Assembly: GCF_028657945.1 (NCBI RefSeq)
Contig: NZ_CP059693.1
Location: 4,836,001 to 4,900,000, forward strand
Origin: Thalassomonas haliotis
GTDB taxonomy: Bacteria > Pseudomonadota > Gammaproteobacteria > Enterobacterales > Alteromonadaceae
Reading direction: 5' to 3'
Length of the DNA: 64,000 bases
The notes below the pieces were generated by a model. The model was not told where the DNA came from. It did no database searches and worked only from the letters and a program-made list of their open reading frames with translations. A program made the translations under genes and the position numbers. Shown piece by piece: positions 6,624 to 16,938 of this stretch. Position 1 is the stretch's first letter; the number at the start of each line of letters is the position of its first letter.

Positions 6624-6650
6624 AAAAAAGGCGTCCACCGGGACGCCTTT
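6624..6650 (-). terminator. Intrinsic terminator between intI and gcvP
   Basis: Ten base pairs (AAAGGCGTCC/GGACGCCTTT) around an ACCG loop, flanked by an A-run on the gcvP-downstream side that gives a U-run on the minus strand. It can serve both convergent genes but is best for gcvP. Confidence 0.85.
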
Positions 6651-6671
6651 CAACCAATGAATAAAAACCAG

Positions 6672-9560
6672 TTAATCCTTATAAGTATCAACCGCAGGAC
6701 AAGAACAAATCAGGTTACGGTCACCAAACACATCATCAATGCGGTTAACCGTCGGCCAGAACTTGTTAGCTGCCGCCGCAGGCACCGGGAATACCGCCTG
6801 GGCAATGGAGTAACCACGCTCCCAGCTATCGGTGATGTCGGCCAAAGTATGCGGCGCGTTATGCAGCGGGTTGTCTTCCAAAGTCCACTCACCGGCTTCT
6901 ACTTTGCGGATTTCATCACGAATGCAGGTCATGGCCTCAATAAAGCGGTCCAGCTCAGGTTTAGCTTCTGATTCGGTTGGCTCTATCATCAAAGTACCTG
7001 CTACCGGAAATGACATGGTCGGTGCGTGGAAACCGTAGTCCATCAAGCGCTTGGCAACATCCATTTCGGTAATGCCAGAAGCTTCTTTTATCGGACGCAG
7101 GTCAACAATACATTCGTGCGCCACACGGCCATTGGCCCCGGTGTATAAAATCGGGTAATGCTGGCTTAACTTATGCGCTAAATAGTTAGCGTTGGTAATG
7201 GCATATTTAGTTGAGTCTGTTACCCCTTGCTTGCCTAATAAAGCAATATACAGGTAAGAGATACATAAAATACCGGCACTGCCGTAAGGCGCCGCAGAAA
7301 CCGCACCGTTGCCTTGGGTGCTTTCATCCACATTGATCAGCGCATGATCCGGTAAGAAGGGCGCCAGATGTTTTTTAACACCGATTGGCCCCATACCCGG
7401 TCCGCCGCCGCCGTGAGGAATAGCGAAGGTTTTGTGCAGGTTAAGGTGTGATACGTCTGCGCCGATAAAACCGGGAGAAGTTAAACCAACCTGGGCGTTC
7501 ATGTTGGCGCCGTCAAGGTATACCTGGCCGCCGTGCTCGTGAATAACATCACAAATTTCGGCAATTGTGGTTTCGTATACGCCGTGGGTAGAAGGGTAAG
7601 TGATCATGATACAAGACAGGCTGTCCGCCATTTCGCTCGCTTTGGCGCGCAGGTCGTCCATATCAACGTTACCTTGCTTGTCACAATCTACCACAACCAC
7701 TTTCATGCCAACCATTTGCGCCGAAGCAGGGTTAGTGCCGTGGGCTGAAGAAGGGATCAAACAGATATTTCTGTGCCCTTCGCCGCGGCTTTCGTGGTAT
7801 TTGGCAATGGCAACCAAACCAGCGTATTCCCCTTGTGCGCCCGAGTTAGGCTGCATGGAAATATTATCGTAACCGGTCAGCTCTACCAGCCAGTCGCCCA
7901 GCTCGTCGATCATCTGCTTATAACCTGTTGCCTGATCTATAGGGGCAAACGGGTGCATATTGGCAAATTCAGGCCAGGATACCGGGATCATCTGCGCGGT
8001 GGCGTTTAATTTCATGGTACAAGAACCCAATGAAATCATCGAGTGGTTCAGGGCCAAATCCTTATTTTCCAGCTTCTTGATGTAACGTAACATCTCGGTT
8101 TCCGAGTGGTAGCTGTTAAACACAGGATGGGTCAGTATCGCCGATTCACGTGTTAATGACGCAGGAATTGACTGGCTGCCGTTGGCGATAATGTCGCTGT
8201 CTAACGCAGCAATATCCAAGCCGTGGCCTTCACCCAATAAAATATCGAATAAAGTATTGATGTCTGCACGGGTGGTGGTTTCATCAATCGAGATGCTTAC
8301 CTGGCCGTCAACGTCGGTGCGCAGGTTTACCTGGCTATCCAGGGCACGTTTAACAACCACGTCTTTGTCACCGCCCAGATCAAAAGTTACGGTATCAAAA
8401 TAAGTGCTGTGCACCGGCGTTAAACCTTTGCTGTTAACACCTGTTGCCAGAATATCGGCGAAGCGGTGAATACGTTCGGCAATCACTTTTAAGCCTTTAG
8501 GGCCGTGATATACCGCGTAGAAGGCCGCCATATTGGCAAGTAATACCTGGGCGGTACAAATGTTGGAGTTGGCTTTTTCGCGGCGGATGTGCTGCTCGCG
8601 GGTTTGCATTGCCATACGCAGTGCGGCGTTGCCGCGGGTATCTTTCGATACGCCGATAATACGGCCCGGCAGTGAACGCTTGTATTTGTCTGAGGTAGTG
8701 AAGAAAGCGGCATGTGGTCCGCCGTAACCCATAGGCACGCCAAAACGCTGGCTTGAACCGATAACGGCATCTGCGCCCAGCTCACCCGGGGCTTTCAACA
8801 GTACTAAGCTCATGATGTCGGCGGCAACGGCAACGATACCTTTTTTCTCGTGTACTTTAGCAATCAGCTCGCTGATGTCTTTTACTTCACCGCTGGCGCT
8901 CGGGTATTGCAACAAGGCGCCGAATACGTCGTGGTTTGCTACCTCATCCGCAGGCGCTACTACCACGTCAAAACCGAACATATCGGCACGGGTTTTCACT
9001 ACGTCTATGGTTTGCGGGTAAACATCGCTTGAAATAAAGAACAGGTTTGATTTTTTGTTTTTTGATACCCGCTTGGCCAGCGCCATGGCTTCGGCGGCGG
9101 CGGTGGCTTCATCCAGTAAGGAAGCACTTGCCAAATCAAGCCCGGTCAGGTCCAGACACATTTGCTGGTAGTTTAATAACGACTCCAAACGGCCCTGGGC
9201 AATTTCCGGCTGATAAGGGGTATAAGCGGTATACCAGCCCGGATTTTCCAGCACGTTACGTAAAATAACGTTCGGGGTCAAAGTACCGTAATAACCTAAA
9301 CCTATATAGCTGGTGTTCACCTGGTTTAATGCTGCCACGGCTTTTAAGTCTGCCAGCGCCTGTACTTCGGTTTTACTTTCATTGATGGCAGGCAGGCCTG
9401 ATAAACGTATGCTTTGGGGAACAATCTCATCAATCAGGCCGTCAACCGACTCTGCGCCCATTTCATTAAGCATCACCCGGGTTTGCTCGCTATCGGGTCC
9501 GATATGGCGGCGAATAAAATCTTGTGTTTGTTCCAGCTGGGACAGGGATTGGGTAGTCAT
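6672..9560 (-). CDS. gcvP: Glycine dehydrogenase (decarboxylating), P protein
   Basis: A 962-residue single-chain P protein of the glycine cleavage system. It decarboxylates glycine with pyridoxal phosphate and passes the aminomethyl group to lipoyl-GcvH. It has two homologous halves; the PLP lysine is K710 in the [14 protein letters not shown] segment, followed by the glycine-rich GGGGPGMGP loop. The length matches bacterial GcvP (about 957). A TTG at 9569 is in frame, but the ATG at 9560 with an AGGA about ten bases upstream is preferred. It is last in gcvTHP, 92 bp after gcvH, with a hairpin terminator in between. Confidence 0.97.
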   Translation of the reverse strand: MTTQSLSQLEQTQDFIRRHIGPDSEQTRVMLNEMGAESVDGLIDEIVPQSIRLSGLPAINESKTEVQALADLKAVAALNQVNTSYIGLGYYGTLTPNVILRNVLENPGWYTAYTPYQPEIAQGRLESLLNYQQMCLDLTGLDLASASLLDEATAAAEAMALAKRVSKNKKSNLFFISSDVYPQTIDVVKTRADMFGFDVVVAPADEVANHDVFGALLQYPSASGEVKDISELIAKVHEKKGIVAVAADIMSLVLLKAPGELGADAVIGSSQRFGVPMGYGGPHAAFFTTSDKYKRSLPGRIIGVSKDTRGNAALRMAMQTREQHIRREKANSNICTAQVLLANMAAFYAVYHGPKGLKVIAERIHRFADILATGVNSKGLTPVHSTYFDTVTFDLGGDKDVVVKRALDSQVNLRTDVDGQVSISIDETTTRADINTLFDILLGEGHGLDIAALDSDIIANGSQSIPASLTRESAILTHPVFNSYHSETEMLRYIKKLENKDLALNHSMISLGSCTMKLNATAQMIPVSWPEFANMHPFAPIDQATGYKQMIDELGDWLVELTGYDNISMQPNSGAQGEYAGLVAIAKYHESRGEGHRNICLIPSSAHGTNPASAQMVGMKVVVVDCDKQGNVDMDDLRAKASEMADSLSCIMITYPSTHGVYETTIAEICDVIHEHGGQVYLDGANMNAQVGLTSPGFIGADVSHLNLHKTFAIPHGGGGPGMGPIGVKKHLAPFLPDHALINVDESTQGNGAVSAAPYGSAGILCISYLYIALLGKQGVTDSTKYAITNANYLAHKLSQHYPILYTGANGRVAHECIVDLRPIKEASGITEMDVAKRLMDYGFHAPTMSFPVAGTLMIEPTESEAKPELDRFIEAMTCIRDEIRKVEAGEWTLEDNPLHNAPHTLADITDSWERGYSIAQAVFPVPAAAANKFWPTVNRIDDVFGDRNLICSCPAVDTYKD

Positions 9561-9587
9561 AAACAACAAATCCTATACTTCAAGCAG

Positions 9588-9629
9588 TAAAAAAATAAGC
9601 CCCGGACATCAGCGATAAGTGCGGGGCTT
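9588..9629 (-). terminator. Intra-operon terminator/attenuator between gcvH and gcvP
   Basis: On the minus strand, CAAGCCCCG and CGGGGCTT pair around an 18 nt loop and are followed by ATTTTTTT. This is a classical intrinsic terminator lying between gcvH and gcvP. It could set the ratio of GcvTH to GcvP or end a gcvTH transcript, with gcvP having its own promoter. Confidence 0.75.
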
Positions 9630-9652
9630 GAAATTAAGTTAACAACAAAGAA

Positions 9653-10042
9653 TTAATCTTCGTCGATGGAGTTTGCGTAACCTTCGGCGTCAAGTAGGTC
9701 GTTCAGCTCTGAGTCATCGTCAAGCTTAACTTTGAACATCCAGCCGTCGCCAAACGCGTCTGAGTTAACCAGTTCAGGTGAATCTTCAAGGTCTTCATTC
9801 ACTTCAACGACTTCACCAGAAACCGGCGCGTAAATGTCAGAAGCGGCTTTTACCGACTCAGCCACGGCAACATCGTCGCCCGTGCTGATGCTTTCACCCA
9901 CTTCAGGCAATTCAACAAAAACCATATCGCCTAACAATTCTTGTGCGTGCTCGGTAATACCGATAGTAACCGTACCGTCGCCTTCATTGCGTACCCATTC
10001 GTGTGATGTTGCGTATTTTAGTTCTGAAGGAATGTTGCTCAT
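9653..10042 (-). CDS. gcvH: Glycine cleavage system H protein
   Basis: A 129-residue lipoyl carrier protein that shuttles the aminomethyl intermediate between GcvP, GcvT and lipoamide dehydrogenase. The lipoylated lysine is K65 in [16 protein letters not shown], the family hallmark. The acidic C-terminal half and length are typical. ATG at 10042 has AGGA about eight bases upstream. It lies between gcvT (144 bp gap) and gcvP in the same orientation. Confidence 0.97.
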   Translation of the reverse strand: MSNIPSELKYATSHEWVRNEGDGTVTIGITEHAQELLGDMVFVELPEVGESISTGDDVAVAESVKAASDIYAPVSGEVVEVNEDLEDSPELVNSDAFGDGWMFKVKLDDDSELNDLLDAEGYANSIDED

Positions 10043-10186
10043 CTTTTTGTTCCTAATTTATTATCTTTGCTAGTTAATTTTGTTTGAAACCGGATTCATT
10101 ATCCCTGCTGACATTGCGTGGTTTATACTACCTTTGCAAACAGCAGGATTAATTATTGAACACTATCAATTTGGTTTAAATAGAGT

Positions 10187-11269
10187 TTAGAAAACTTTTT
10201 TGCCATTGCGAACAAAACTTGGCTTGATAACCTGCACCGTTACCAGTTTCTTACGCATTTCAACTTCGCAGGTTTCGCCGATTGAACGCGGCACCCGGGC
10301 CATGGCAATACTGTGACCTAAAGTCGGCGAGAAGGTTCCTGAGGTGATCACCCCTTCTTCACCATTTACAATCACTTTTAAACCGCTGCGCAGTACGCCT
10401 TTCTCTTCCAACACCAGGCCAACCAGTTTATGTTGGTCGCCGGCGGCTTTTTGCGCTTCCAGGGCTTTACGACCGATAAAGTCACGCTCGCTTGGCTCCC
10501 AGCTGATGGTCCAGGCCATATTGGCCGCCAGCGGCGATACGCTTTCGTCCATGTCCAAACCATATAAGTTCATGCCCGCTTCCAAACGCAGGGTGTCACG
10601 AGCGCCTAAACCACAAGGGCTGACACCGGCATCAAGCAATTGCTGCCATAAACCTTCCGCCATGGTTTCCGGTACGACTATTTCATAACCGTTTTCACCT
10701 GTGTAACCTGTGGTGGCGATAAATAATTCGCCTGCCTGCACGCCAAAGAAAGGCCTCATACCGTCAACAGCGGCGGTTTGCTCGGCGTCAAGAATAGTGG
10801 CCACTTTAGCTTTTGCCTGCGGCCCTTGCACCGCAATCATGCCATACTCGGGACGCTCGGTAATGGTAACGTCAAAGCCGCTTGACTGTTCGCTCATCCA
10901 GGCAAGGTCTTTTTCACGGGTGGCGGAGTTTACCACTAAACGGTAAAAATCATCGGCCAGATAATACACGATTAAATCATCAATCACGCCACCTTCATGG
11001 TTCAGCATGCCGGTGTATAACGCTTTACCGCTGACATTGAGCTTTTCAACATCATTGGCCAGTAAATAACGCAAAAATGCTTTCACACCGCTGCCTTTGA
11101 TGTCCACTATGGTCATGTGGGAGACATCAAACATACCGGCGTCCTGACGCACGGCATGATGCTCTTCTATCTGCGAGCCGTAGTTAATCGGCATTTCCCA
11201 GCCGTAAAAATCAACCATTTTCGCGCCGGCGGCTATGTGTTTTGCATGTAATACGGTTTTATTCGTCAT
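10187..11269 (-). CDS. gcvT: Aminomethyltransferase, T protein of glycine cleavage
   Basis: A 360-residue tetrahydrofolate-dependent aminomethyltransferase that releases ammonia and makes methylene-THF from aminomethyl-GcvH. Family features include the N-terminal [13 protein letters not shown] and [14 protein letters not shown] segments, the central [11 protein letters not shown], and [18 protein letters not shown]. It is the first gene of gcvTHP. The AGGTGA upstream of the ATG at 11269 is a good ribosome site. No glycine riboswitch was recognised in the leader. Confidence 0.97.
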   Translation of the reverse strand: MTNKTVLHAKHIAAGAKMVDFYGWEMPINYGSQIEEHHAVRQDAGMFDVSHMTIVDIKGSGVKAFLRYLLANDVEKLNVSGKALYTGMLNHEGGVIDDLIVYYLADDFYRLVVNSATREKDLAWMSEQSSGFDVTITERPEYGMIAVQGPQAKAKVATILDAEQTAAVDGMRPFFGVQAGELFIATTGYTGENGYEIVVPETMAEGLWQQLLDAGVSPCGLGARDTLRLEAGMNLYGLDMDESVSPLAANMAWTISWEPSERDFIGRKALEAQKAAGDQHKLVGLVLEEKGVLRSGLKVIVNGEEGVITSGTFSPTLGHSIAMARVPRSIGETCEVEMRKKLVTVQVIKPSFVRNGKKVF

Positions 11270-11555
11270 TGCGTTTCACCTGGTGATGAGTTTTTGATCC
11301 TGATAAAAGCTAGGATTAAAACTGAAAAATTACAAAGTTGCCATGGATTATAGCGGCGAGTAACTGGTGATTCAACAGACAAAGATACAATTTTCAAATA
11401 AAAAACCGACTATTGAAATAATACAAAATTATATTTTTAAGAGAGGTGTTTTTGAAAATATAGTTCAATTTCAGCAGGCGTGAAATATGGATACCGGAGA
11501 ATATTCTACAGAGAAGTTTCCTGTCAGAAATGACAGTTTTTATGCGGTTAACACA
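11270..11555. other. Leader/promoter region of gcvTHP
   Basis: AT-rich stretch ahead of gcvT. It holds a small hairpin CTGTCA-GAAA-TGACAG followed by TTTTTAT at 11521-11542 in plus orientation, which has the shape of an intrinsic terminator but no plus-strand gene before it. No aptamer-like glycine riboswitch sequence was found. Confidence 0.4.
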
Positions 11556-11590
11556 AACAAAAAACCTGCGCCTAAACAGACACAGGTTTT
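11556..11590 (-). terminator. Terminator downstream of ubiI
   Basis: On the minus strand AAAACCTG and CAGGTTTT pair and run into TTTTTTG. It lies about 90 bp after the ubiI stop and separates the ubi operon from gcvTHP. Confidence 0.7.
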
Positions 11591-11677
11591 AGCTTTTAAA
11601 GCAATGGCCGTTGCCGGGTCCAACCAGAAAAATAACCCCGCCTTAAGCGCTTAAAGCAAGACGCTCATTTTACCGGC

Positions 11678-12907
11678 TTATTTAGCCAAGTCGGGCAGCT
11701 TACCCTTATAACCCAGTGCCTGGCGGATCAAATGCTTTTTCGCCGGAGAAAAATTATCCAGCAAAGACATGCCGATGCCGCGAATCAACTTGCTCACTTC
11801 CTGTTGCGGGGTAAATAACTGTTTGATCGCCTCCATCGCCGCGATCATTTCCGCCGCTTCAGACTTACGCCAGCGGGCAAACTGCTTTAACAGTATTTCA
11901 TTACTGATGTCATCCGGGCTTTGTTGCTGCCCGTCAGCCAATTGTCCGGTAAGGGTTTGTGCCAATGCCGCGGCATCAAGCAAACCCAGGTTTACCCCCT
12001 GCCCGGCCAGCGGGTGTATGGTGTGGGCGGCATCACCGATCAATACCACCTTGTCTTTAACAAAGTCCTGTGCCAGGCGCATCATCAGCGGATAACAGCC
12101 CAGTTCGCTTTCCAGGCTTACCCGGCCCAGCTTGCCGTCGGTGGCCGCGGTGATTTCCTTGGCAAATTCTGCTTTATCAAGTCCGCGCAGCCGCTGTGCT
12201 TCCTCGGGAGAGGTTGACCAGACAATCGAACATAAATTTTGCTGATAAAGCGGCAGGAAAGCCAAAGGACCTGTCGGCAGAAAAACCTGCCAGGCGGTGT
12301 CCTGATGCCCCTGCTCGCAACTGACCGTAGCCACCAGGGCATGGTGGTCGTAATCGCGAAAGGTGAGCGGCATATTGATTTGTTTGCGCACCCAGGAGTT
12401 GGCGCCGTCGGCACCCACCAGCAACTTGGCGGTGATCGGCACAGATGAGCCGAAACTGGCGAAGACTTCGCTGTCGCCAACGCCGATACTGGCAATGGCC
12501 TCTTCGGTAAAAAAGCTGATGCCTTCATCCGATTGCGCTTTTTGCCATAAGGCATTGCGGATCACCTTGTTTTCAATGATCCAGCCCAGCTGATCCGGTT
12601 TGCTGCTGCCGCTGACATCGTCGAGGTTAAAATCAAGCTTGCCGTATCCGGCCTTATCCCAGATATGCATATGGTGATAAGGCTGAGATCTCTGTCCGGC
12701 AATATCGTGCCAGACATTTAAGCGGGTAAAAATTTGCTGGCTGGCAGCATTAATGGCGCTCACCCGGATCTCTGGTTGCTCGGTTAACTCTGACAAAACC
12801 TGGGTATCGGCAAGGGCGACCGTTAAATCACTTTGCTTGCGAATGGCCAGTGCCAGCGTCAGGCCGACCATGCCGCCGCCGACGATAAGTACATCAAATT
12901 TTTGCAT
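11678..12907 (-). CDS. ubiI: FAD-dependent ubiquinone biosynthesis hydroxylase, UbiI/VisC type
   Basis: A 409-residue class A flavoprotein monooxygenase. The N-terminal FAD Rossmann motif reads LIVGGGMVGLTLALAI (residues 7-22), and the second FAD motif GDAAHTIHPLAGQGVNLG lies near residue 290. UbiI hydroxylates C5 of the ubiquinone ring in E. coli. The UbiI/UbiF/UbiH paralogues are similar; assignment to UbiI rests on the gene order ygfB-pepP-ubiH-ubiI, which matches E. coli. It starts 48 bp after ubiH. Confidence 0.9.
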   Translation of the reverse strand: MQKFDVLIVGGGMVGLTLALAIRKQSDLTVALADTQVLSELTEQPEIRVSAINAASQQIFTRLNVWHDIAGQRSQPYHHMHIWDKAGYGKLDFNLDDVSGSSKPDQLGWIIENKVIRNALWQKAQSDEGISFFTEEAIASIGVGDSEVFASFGSSVPITAKLLVGADGANSWVRKQINMPLTFRDYDHHALVATVSCEQGHQDTAWQVFLPTGPLAFLPLYQQNLCSIVWSTSPEEAQRLRGLDKAEFAKEITAATDGKLGRVSLESELGCYPLMMRLAQDFVKDKVVLIGDAAHTIHPLAGQGVNLGLLDAAALAQTLTGQLADGQQQSPDDISNEILLKQFARWRKSEAAEMIAAMEAIKQLFTPQQEVSKLIRGIGMSLLDNFSPAKKHLIRQALGYKGKLPDLAK

Positions 12908-12955
12908 GCTTATAACTCTAAAGTCTTGTTGTAAGCCCTGTATTTAAGGGCTTTA

Positions 12956-14185
12956 TTAATAACCCATGGTCTTTTGCACAAAGGCATTTTTCAGCGGCGA
13001 CAGGTAATTTAATACCTTAAGGCCAATATTGCGCCCCGCGACTAACGGCGGCAAGCGATTGGAAAAAAGCGTCACTAAGGAGTCGGTTAAGGCGATCACC
13101 TGTTGCTGATCCGCGGCCCTTTGCTGCTGGTAAGTGCTTAACAGGGAGAAATTACCTATATCCTGGTTTTGCTCAAGCGCAGCTTTTATCAGGGCCGCCA
13201 GTTGCTCGACATCCCTGACCCCGAGGTTAAAACCCTGCCCGGCAATCGGGTGTATGGTATGTGAGGCATTGCCTACCAGCGCCATACGGTGAAATACCTG
13301 CTGCTCTGCCTGGATAAGGTTGAGGGGATAAACAAAACGTTCACCCGCCTGGGTGATCCGCCCCAAATAACTGCCAAAAGCATCTTCGAGCACCCGCTTA
13401 AAGACCTGCTCATCCAGGGTCTGAATTTCTTCGGCCTGCTGCGGAGTCAAGGTCCATACCAGCGAGCACCTGTCGCCGGATAAAGGCAACATGGCAATAG
13501 GCCCGGTTTCGGTAAAACGCTCATAGGCAACCCCGGAGTGGGCATTGGCGGTGCTGACATTGGTAATTAACGCCGACTGCCGATAACTTTGCTGGCGTAC
13601 CTTAATATTGGCAAACTCGCGGCAGGCGGACATACCGCCGTCACACCCCAGCAATAAGCTGGCACTTAAAGCCCGGCCCGAGATCAGCCTAAGGTTAACT
13701 TTATCCATTTGCCAGCAGATTTTTTCTATGCTGTCGGGACGGTACCAGTGAACATTGCCAAAGCTTTCCAGCGATTTAAGCAAGGCCTTGCCGATTAACG
13801 CCATTTCCACCACATAACCCAACGCCGGCACCTGATGGTCTTCGGCATAAACCCGGGCTTTGCCATAATGGCCGCGGTCGGAAATATGTATGGTTTTGAT
13901 CGCTTCGGCATCTTGTTGCAGATATTGCCAGGCTCCCAGGGCTTGCAAATAAGCACTGGTGCCGTGGGAAAGCGCCAGTACCCTGTCGTCAAAACTGCGC
14001 GAGACCTCTTTTACCACAGGATTGGCTTCAACAATGGCAATGGCTAAAGGCTGGCCGTTTGCCTGTTTTAACGTGGCTAAACTCAACGCCATTAACGCGC
14101 CGGATAAACCGCCGCCGGCAATAACCACATCGAAGTGGCTTAGCGCTTCACCGGCAAAAGCATTCTCGGTTAATACGTCTGTCAT
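12956..14185 (-). CDS. ubiH: 2-octaprenyl-6-methoxyphenol hydroxylase
   Basis: A 409-residue FAD monooxygenase that acts at C1 of the ubiquinone ring. FAD-binding motif VVIAGGGLSGALMALSL is at about residues 20-36. The later motif reads GNASHTIHPIAGQGFNLG, with Asn where most relatives have Asp; as I recall, E. coli UbiH has the same substitution, so this supports UbiH. It lies 18 bp downstream of pepP in the same operon. The N-terminus carries a short extra leader before the flavin fold. Confidence 0.93.
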   Translation of the reverse strand: MTDVLTENAFAGEALSHFDVVIAGGGLSGALMALSLATLKQANGQPLAIAIVEANPVVKEVSRSFDDRVLALSHGTSAYLQALGAWQYLQQDAEAIKTIHISDRGHYGKARVYAEDHQVPALGYVVEMALIGKALLKSLESFGNVHWYRPDSIEKICWQMDKVNLRLISGRALSASLLLGCDGGMSACREFANIKVRQQSYRQSALITNVSTANAHSGVAYERFTETGPIAMLPLSGDRCSLVWTLTPQQAEEIQTLDEQVFKRVLEDAFGSYLGRITQAGERFVYPLNLIQAEQQVFHRMALVGNASHTIHPIAGQGFNLGVRDVEQLAALIKAALEQNQDIGNFSLLSTYQQQRAADQQQVIALTDSLVTLFSNRLPPLVAGRNIGLKVLNYLSPLKNAFVQKTMGY

Positions 14186-14203
14186 GAACTGTCCTTGGCT
14201 GAC

Positions 14204-15604
14204 TTAATGGCTGTTCTGATCCGCACCGCCAACTTGTGCACTAGTAGCCATCAGGGCTTCAATCTCAGCGATGGTTTTCGGGGCATTAACCGTCAGGTTC
14301 TCATAACCGGCTTCTGTCACCAGGATATTGTCTTCGATGCGGACGCCGATGCCGCGCCATTTTTCATCCAGCTGTGTGCCAGTGTCTTCATTAACATCAT
14401 GCAAAGGAATATAAAGCCCGGGCTCTATGGTCATCACCATACCCGGCTCAAAAGCACGTAATTGCTGGCGTTTTTTATCTACCTGATAATCGCCGACATC
14501 ATGCACATCCAGTCCCAGCCAGTGTCCCAGGCCATGTATAAAATATTTTTTACAGGCGCGGGCGGCAATCAGTTCGCTTAAATCCCCCGTTAGAATACCC
14601 AACTCGTGTAATCCCCGGGTCAGGAACTCACAGGTAATTTCATTAAGGTAGGCCAGGGTTTTCCCCGGGGCGATAGCGTTAATCGCCAGCTCCTGGGCAC
14701 CAAGCACCAGCTGATAAATGGCTTTTTGCTCCGGGGTAAATTTACCGTTTACCGGGAAGGTACGGGTAATATCGGCGGCATAACCGGCCAGCTCGCCACC
14801 GGCATCGATCAATAACAGTTCATTGTTTTCTAAAACATCGTTATTGTCGGTGTAATGTAGGATATTGGCATTATCGCCGCCGGCCACAATCGAGCCGTAG
14901 GCCGGATGACGGGCACCGTGGCGGGCAAATTCATGTAATAGTTCGGCTTCAATCTGGTATTCAAACTTGCCGGGACGGGTTTTCTCCATCGCCCTTTGAT
15001 GGGCCTGGCCGCTGATGCGGTTCACCTGGCGCATGATCTCAAGTTCATCCGCCGATTTGATTAAGCGCATTTCTTCAATAATGGCGCTGCAATCTATTAA
15101 CACACCCGGCGCTTTGCCTCCCTGCCTGATCTTAGCCTTTACCTGGCTGTTCCAGCTCAGCACCTGGCGGTCAAATGTTTCATCCGCCCCCTGGCAAAAT
15201 AGCAGCCGGGCTTTATCTGCAAGGTACTTAGGTACCAGTTCGTCAATTTCCTCACAGGGAAAACTGGCATCAAAACCGTATTCGCTTGATGCCTTTTCAG
15301 GCCCTACCCGGCGGCCGTGCCAGATTTCCTGCATCGGGTTTTTCTCCCGGCAAAACAGCACCGACTGACAGACAAGCTCATCCTGCTCTTTGTCCTTGAT
15401 AAGCAACAATAAGGCATCCGGCTCATTAAAACCGGTCAGGTAGTAGAAGTTTTTATTCTGGCAAAACGGATATTCGGTATCGTTGCTGCGGGTAACTTCC
15501 CGGGCAGCAGAAAAAAGCGCGACACTGTTATCCGGCATCTGCTCGAAAAAACGCTGGCGTCGGCCGGTAAATTCACTCAGGGCTAATAAGGTGTGTTTCA
15601 TCAT
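14204..15604 (-). CDS. pepP: Xaa-Pro aminopeptidase (aminopeptidase P)
   Basis: A 466-residue dimetal peptidase that removes N-terminal residues preceding proline. It has an N-terminal creatinase-like domain (residues 1-175) and a pita-bread catalytic domain. The metal ligands are visible: two Asp in LLIDAGGELAGYAADITRTF, His in HGLGHWLGLDVHD, Glu in MTIEPGLYIP and Glu in GVRIEDNILVT. The start codon overlaps the ygfB stop (TAATG), which indicates translational coupling. The gene order is the same as in E. coli. Confidence 0.96.
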   Translation of the reverse strand: MMKHTLLALSEFTGRRQRFFEQMPDNSVALFSAAREVTRSNDTEYPFCQNKNFYYLTGFNEPDALLLLIKDKEQDELVCQSVLFCREKNPMQEIWHGRRVGPEKASSEYGFDASFPCEEIDELVPKYLADKARLLFCQGADETFDRQVLSWNSQVKAKIRQGGKAPGVLIDCSAIIEEMRLIKSADELEIMRQVNRISGQAHQRAMEKTRPGKFEYQIEAELLHEFARHGARHPAYGSIVAGGDNANILHYTDNNDVLENNELLLIDAGGELAGYAADITRTFPVNGKFTPEQKAIYQLVLGAQELAINAIAPGKTLAYLNEITCEFLTRGLHELGILTGDLSELIAARACKKYFIHGLGHWLGLDVHDVGDYQVDKKRQQLRAFEPGMVMTIEPGLYIPLHDVNEDTGTQLDEKWRGIGVRIEDNILVTEAGYENLTVNAPKTIAEIEALMATSAQVGGADQNSH

Positions 15605-16182
15605 TAATGCAGGGTCTTAGGTTGCTGGGGATCTTCGGTCTCACTCGGAGGCGTGCCTAATTCGCTAAAACATAATAATGCCGACATCCGGGCATATTCG
15701 GCGATTTCATAATAGGCCTGCTCGGTTTCTTCGTCTTCTTCAACATCGTCAGAGAGGTTGGCAATTTCGGCAAAGTCCGTCAGCACTTCTTTAACGTCAT
15801 CGGACAATACCGGGTTATTTTTCTGCTGCAGACCAAAACCTAAGTTAAAACCCTGCACCCAGACCCCGAGGGCGTGACCGCGTTCGACTATGGTTTCGTC
15901 ATCGTCGGGCAATAACAGCTGAAAACGGTATGACTCATCGAGCAGGTCCTGCCACACCTCACCAAACATTTGTTTTACAGCATCTTTAAGCTCTTTTGGC
16001 AAACCTTCGCCGTTATTGAACAAGTCATTGATCATCGCCATGTAATCATGATCATCAAAAGAAAAACCTGCGCAAATCAAGCCCGTTAATACCCCGTGCA
16101 ACTCTGCACCATGGGCATTAACACCTGAAGCTGTAATGACTGCCTGCACCGAGGCAAAGTCTAATCTTGTTTCGTCAGCCAT
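15604..16182 (-). CDS. ygfB: YgfB/YecA-type UPF0149 family protein
   Basis: A 192-residue acidic, mostly helical protein of the UPF0149 family, with the family segments GAELHGVLTGLICAG near the N-terminus and WVQGFNLGFG in the middle. The C-terminus is acidic and ends in a polar tail. It is the first gene of the operon with pepP, ubiH and ubiI; the biochemical role in this operon is not established here. Its promoter must lie in the 330 bp region shared with divergent zapA. Confidence 0.93.
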   Translation of the reverse strand: MADETRLDFASVQAVITASGVNAHGAELHGVLTGLICAGFSFDDHDYMAMINDLFNNGEGLPKELKDAVKQMFGEVWQDLLDESYRFQLLLPDDDETIVERGHALGVWVQGFNLGFGLQQKNNPVLSDDVKEVLTDFAEIANLSDDVEEDEETEQAYYEIAEYARMSALLCFSELGTPPSETEDPQQPKTLH

Positions 16183-16520
16183 AAGTCTCTAATTTCACCT
16201 TAAATTAATTAGCCGCTATCCTAACACCAGCCTGGCTTTGATACCAGAAAAGGATAGCATAAATGGCTCCGTGAAATCCGTACCTGACAGGATTGATATA
16301 AACTTAACCCTGGGCGCTGAATATCTTGGCGCTGTTCCTTGCATAGTCAAGGCTGCGCCGTTATAGTGCGGGCAAAGGATAGGTTATTTTAAGAAATAAT
16401 TGTTTACCAAGAAAATTTTTAATAAAACAAGCTGTAGAATACAATAAGTTAAGTTGTAATAAACTAAGGTTAACTGCTTTTTGCCTTAGGTAAGAAGATC
16501 ACCAGGAATTGATTGCTGTT
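16183..16520. promoter_or_regulatory. Divergent promoter region ygfB/zapA
   Basis: About 340 bp without a gene. It holds an imperfect hairpin GGCGC-CCTTG...CAAGG-GCGCC at 16328-16359 and an AT-rich tract at 16385-16470 suited to promoters. No specific operator was identified. Confidence 0.4.
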
Positions 16521-16829
16521 ATGAGCCCGCAGACCATTGAAATTAAAATTGCTGATAAAAGGTTAAAGGTTGCCTGCCCGCAAGGTCAGGAATCAGCATT
16601 AATTTCTGCCGCCGGCGAATTAAATGCCCGCCTGGAAAAAACCCGGAGCAGCCCTGCGGTTGCCACCCTGGAGCAAGCCCTGTTATTGACCGCACTGAAC
16701 CTCAGCAACGACCTGCTGCAGTTACAGCAACAAAAAGAGCAGGAGCGTCGGCAAACCCAAGAGCAAATCCAATTATTGCAATCGACCATAGAACAGGCGC
16801 TGATCGAGCAAAAAAACAGCCCGGAATAA
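16521..16829 (+). CDS. zapA: Cell division protein ZapA
   Basis: A 102-residue FtsZ-ring stabilising protein. The N-terminal part (IEIKIADKRLKVACPQGQE) is the ZapA globular domain and the C-terminal half (residues 55-100, rich in Gln, Leu and Glu) is the dimerising coiled coil. A TTG at 16509 is in frame, but an AGGA at 16504 leaves it no spacing, so the ATG at 16521 was chosen. Its position beside 6S RNA and opposite ygfB matches E. coli. Confidence 0.93.
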   Translation: MSPQTIEIKIADKRLKVACPQGQESALISAAGELNARLEKTRSSPAVATLEQALLLTALNLSNDLLQLQQQKEQERRQTQEQIQLLQSTIEQALIEQKNSPE

Positions 16830-16901
16830 TACCGAGTCAAAACAGCGATAAAAATCAAGTAAAAAAAACCATAATTAACGCTTTTTATCGCAAGAAAATA
16901 C

Positions 16902-16931
16902 TTACATTCGTCGATAATGTTTAGCTATAAT
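16902..16931 (+). promoter_or_regulatory. Promoter of 6S RNA
   Basis: A perfect -10 box TATAAT at 16926-16931 with a -35-like TTACAT at 16902-16907, spacing 18. It lies about 8 bases before the inferred 6S RNA 5-prime end. Confidence 0.65.
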
Positions 16932-16938
16932 GAATTCA

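Noticed and set aside
6672-9569. Many plus-strand ORFs opposite gcvP
   Set aside because: Shadows of the codon pattern of gcvP, with no ribosome sites or recognisable products.
11487-11654. 55-codon plus-strand ORF
   Set aside because: It overlaps the ubiI terminator and has a weak ribosome site and no family resemblance.
11270-11677. Glycine riboswitch ahead of gcvT
   Set aside because: No paired aptamers or GGAGAG-type core were found on the minus strand.
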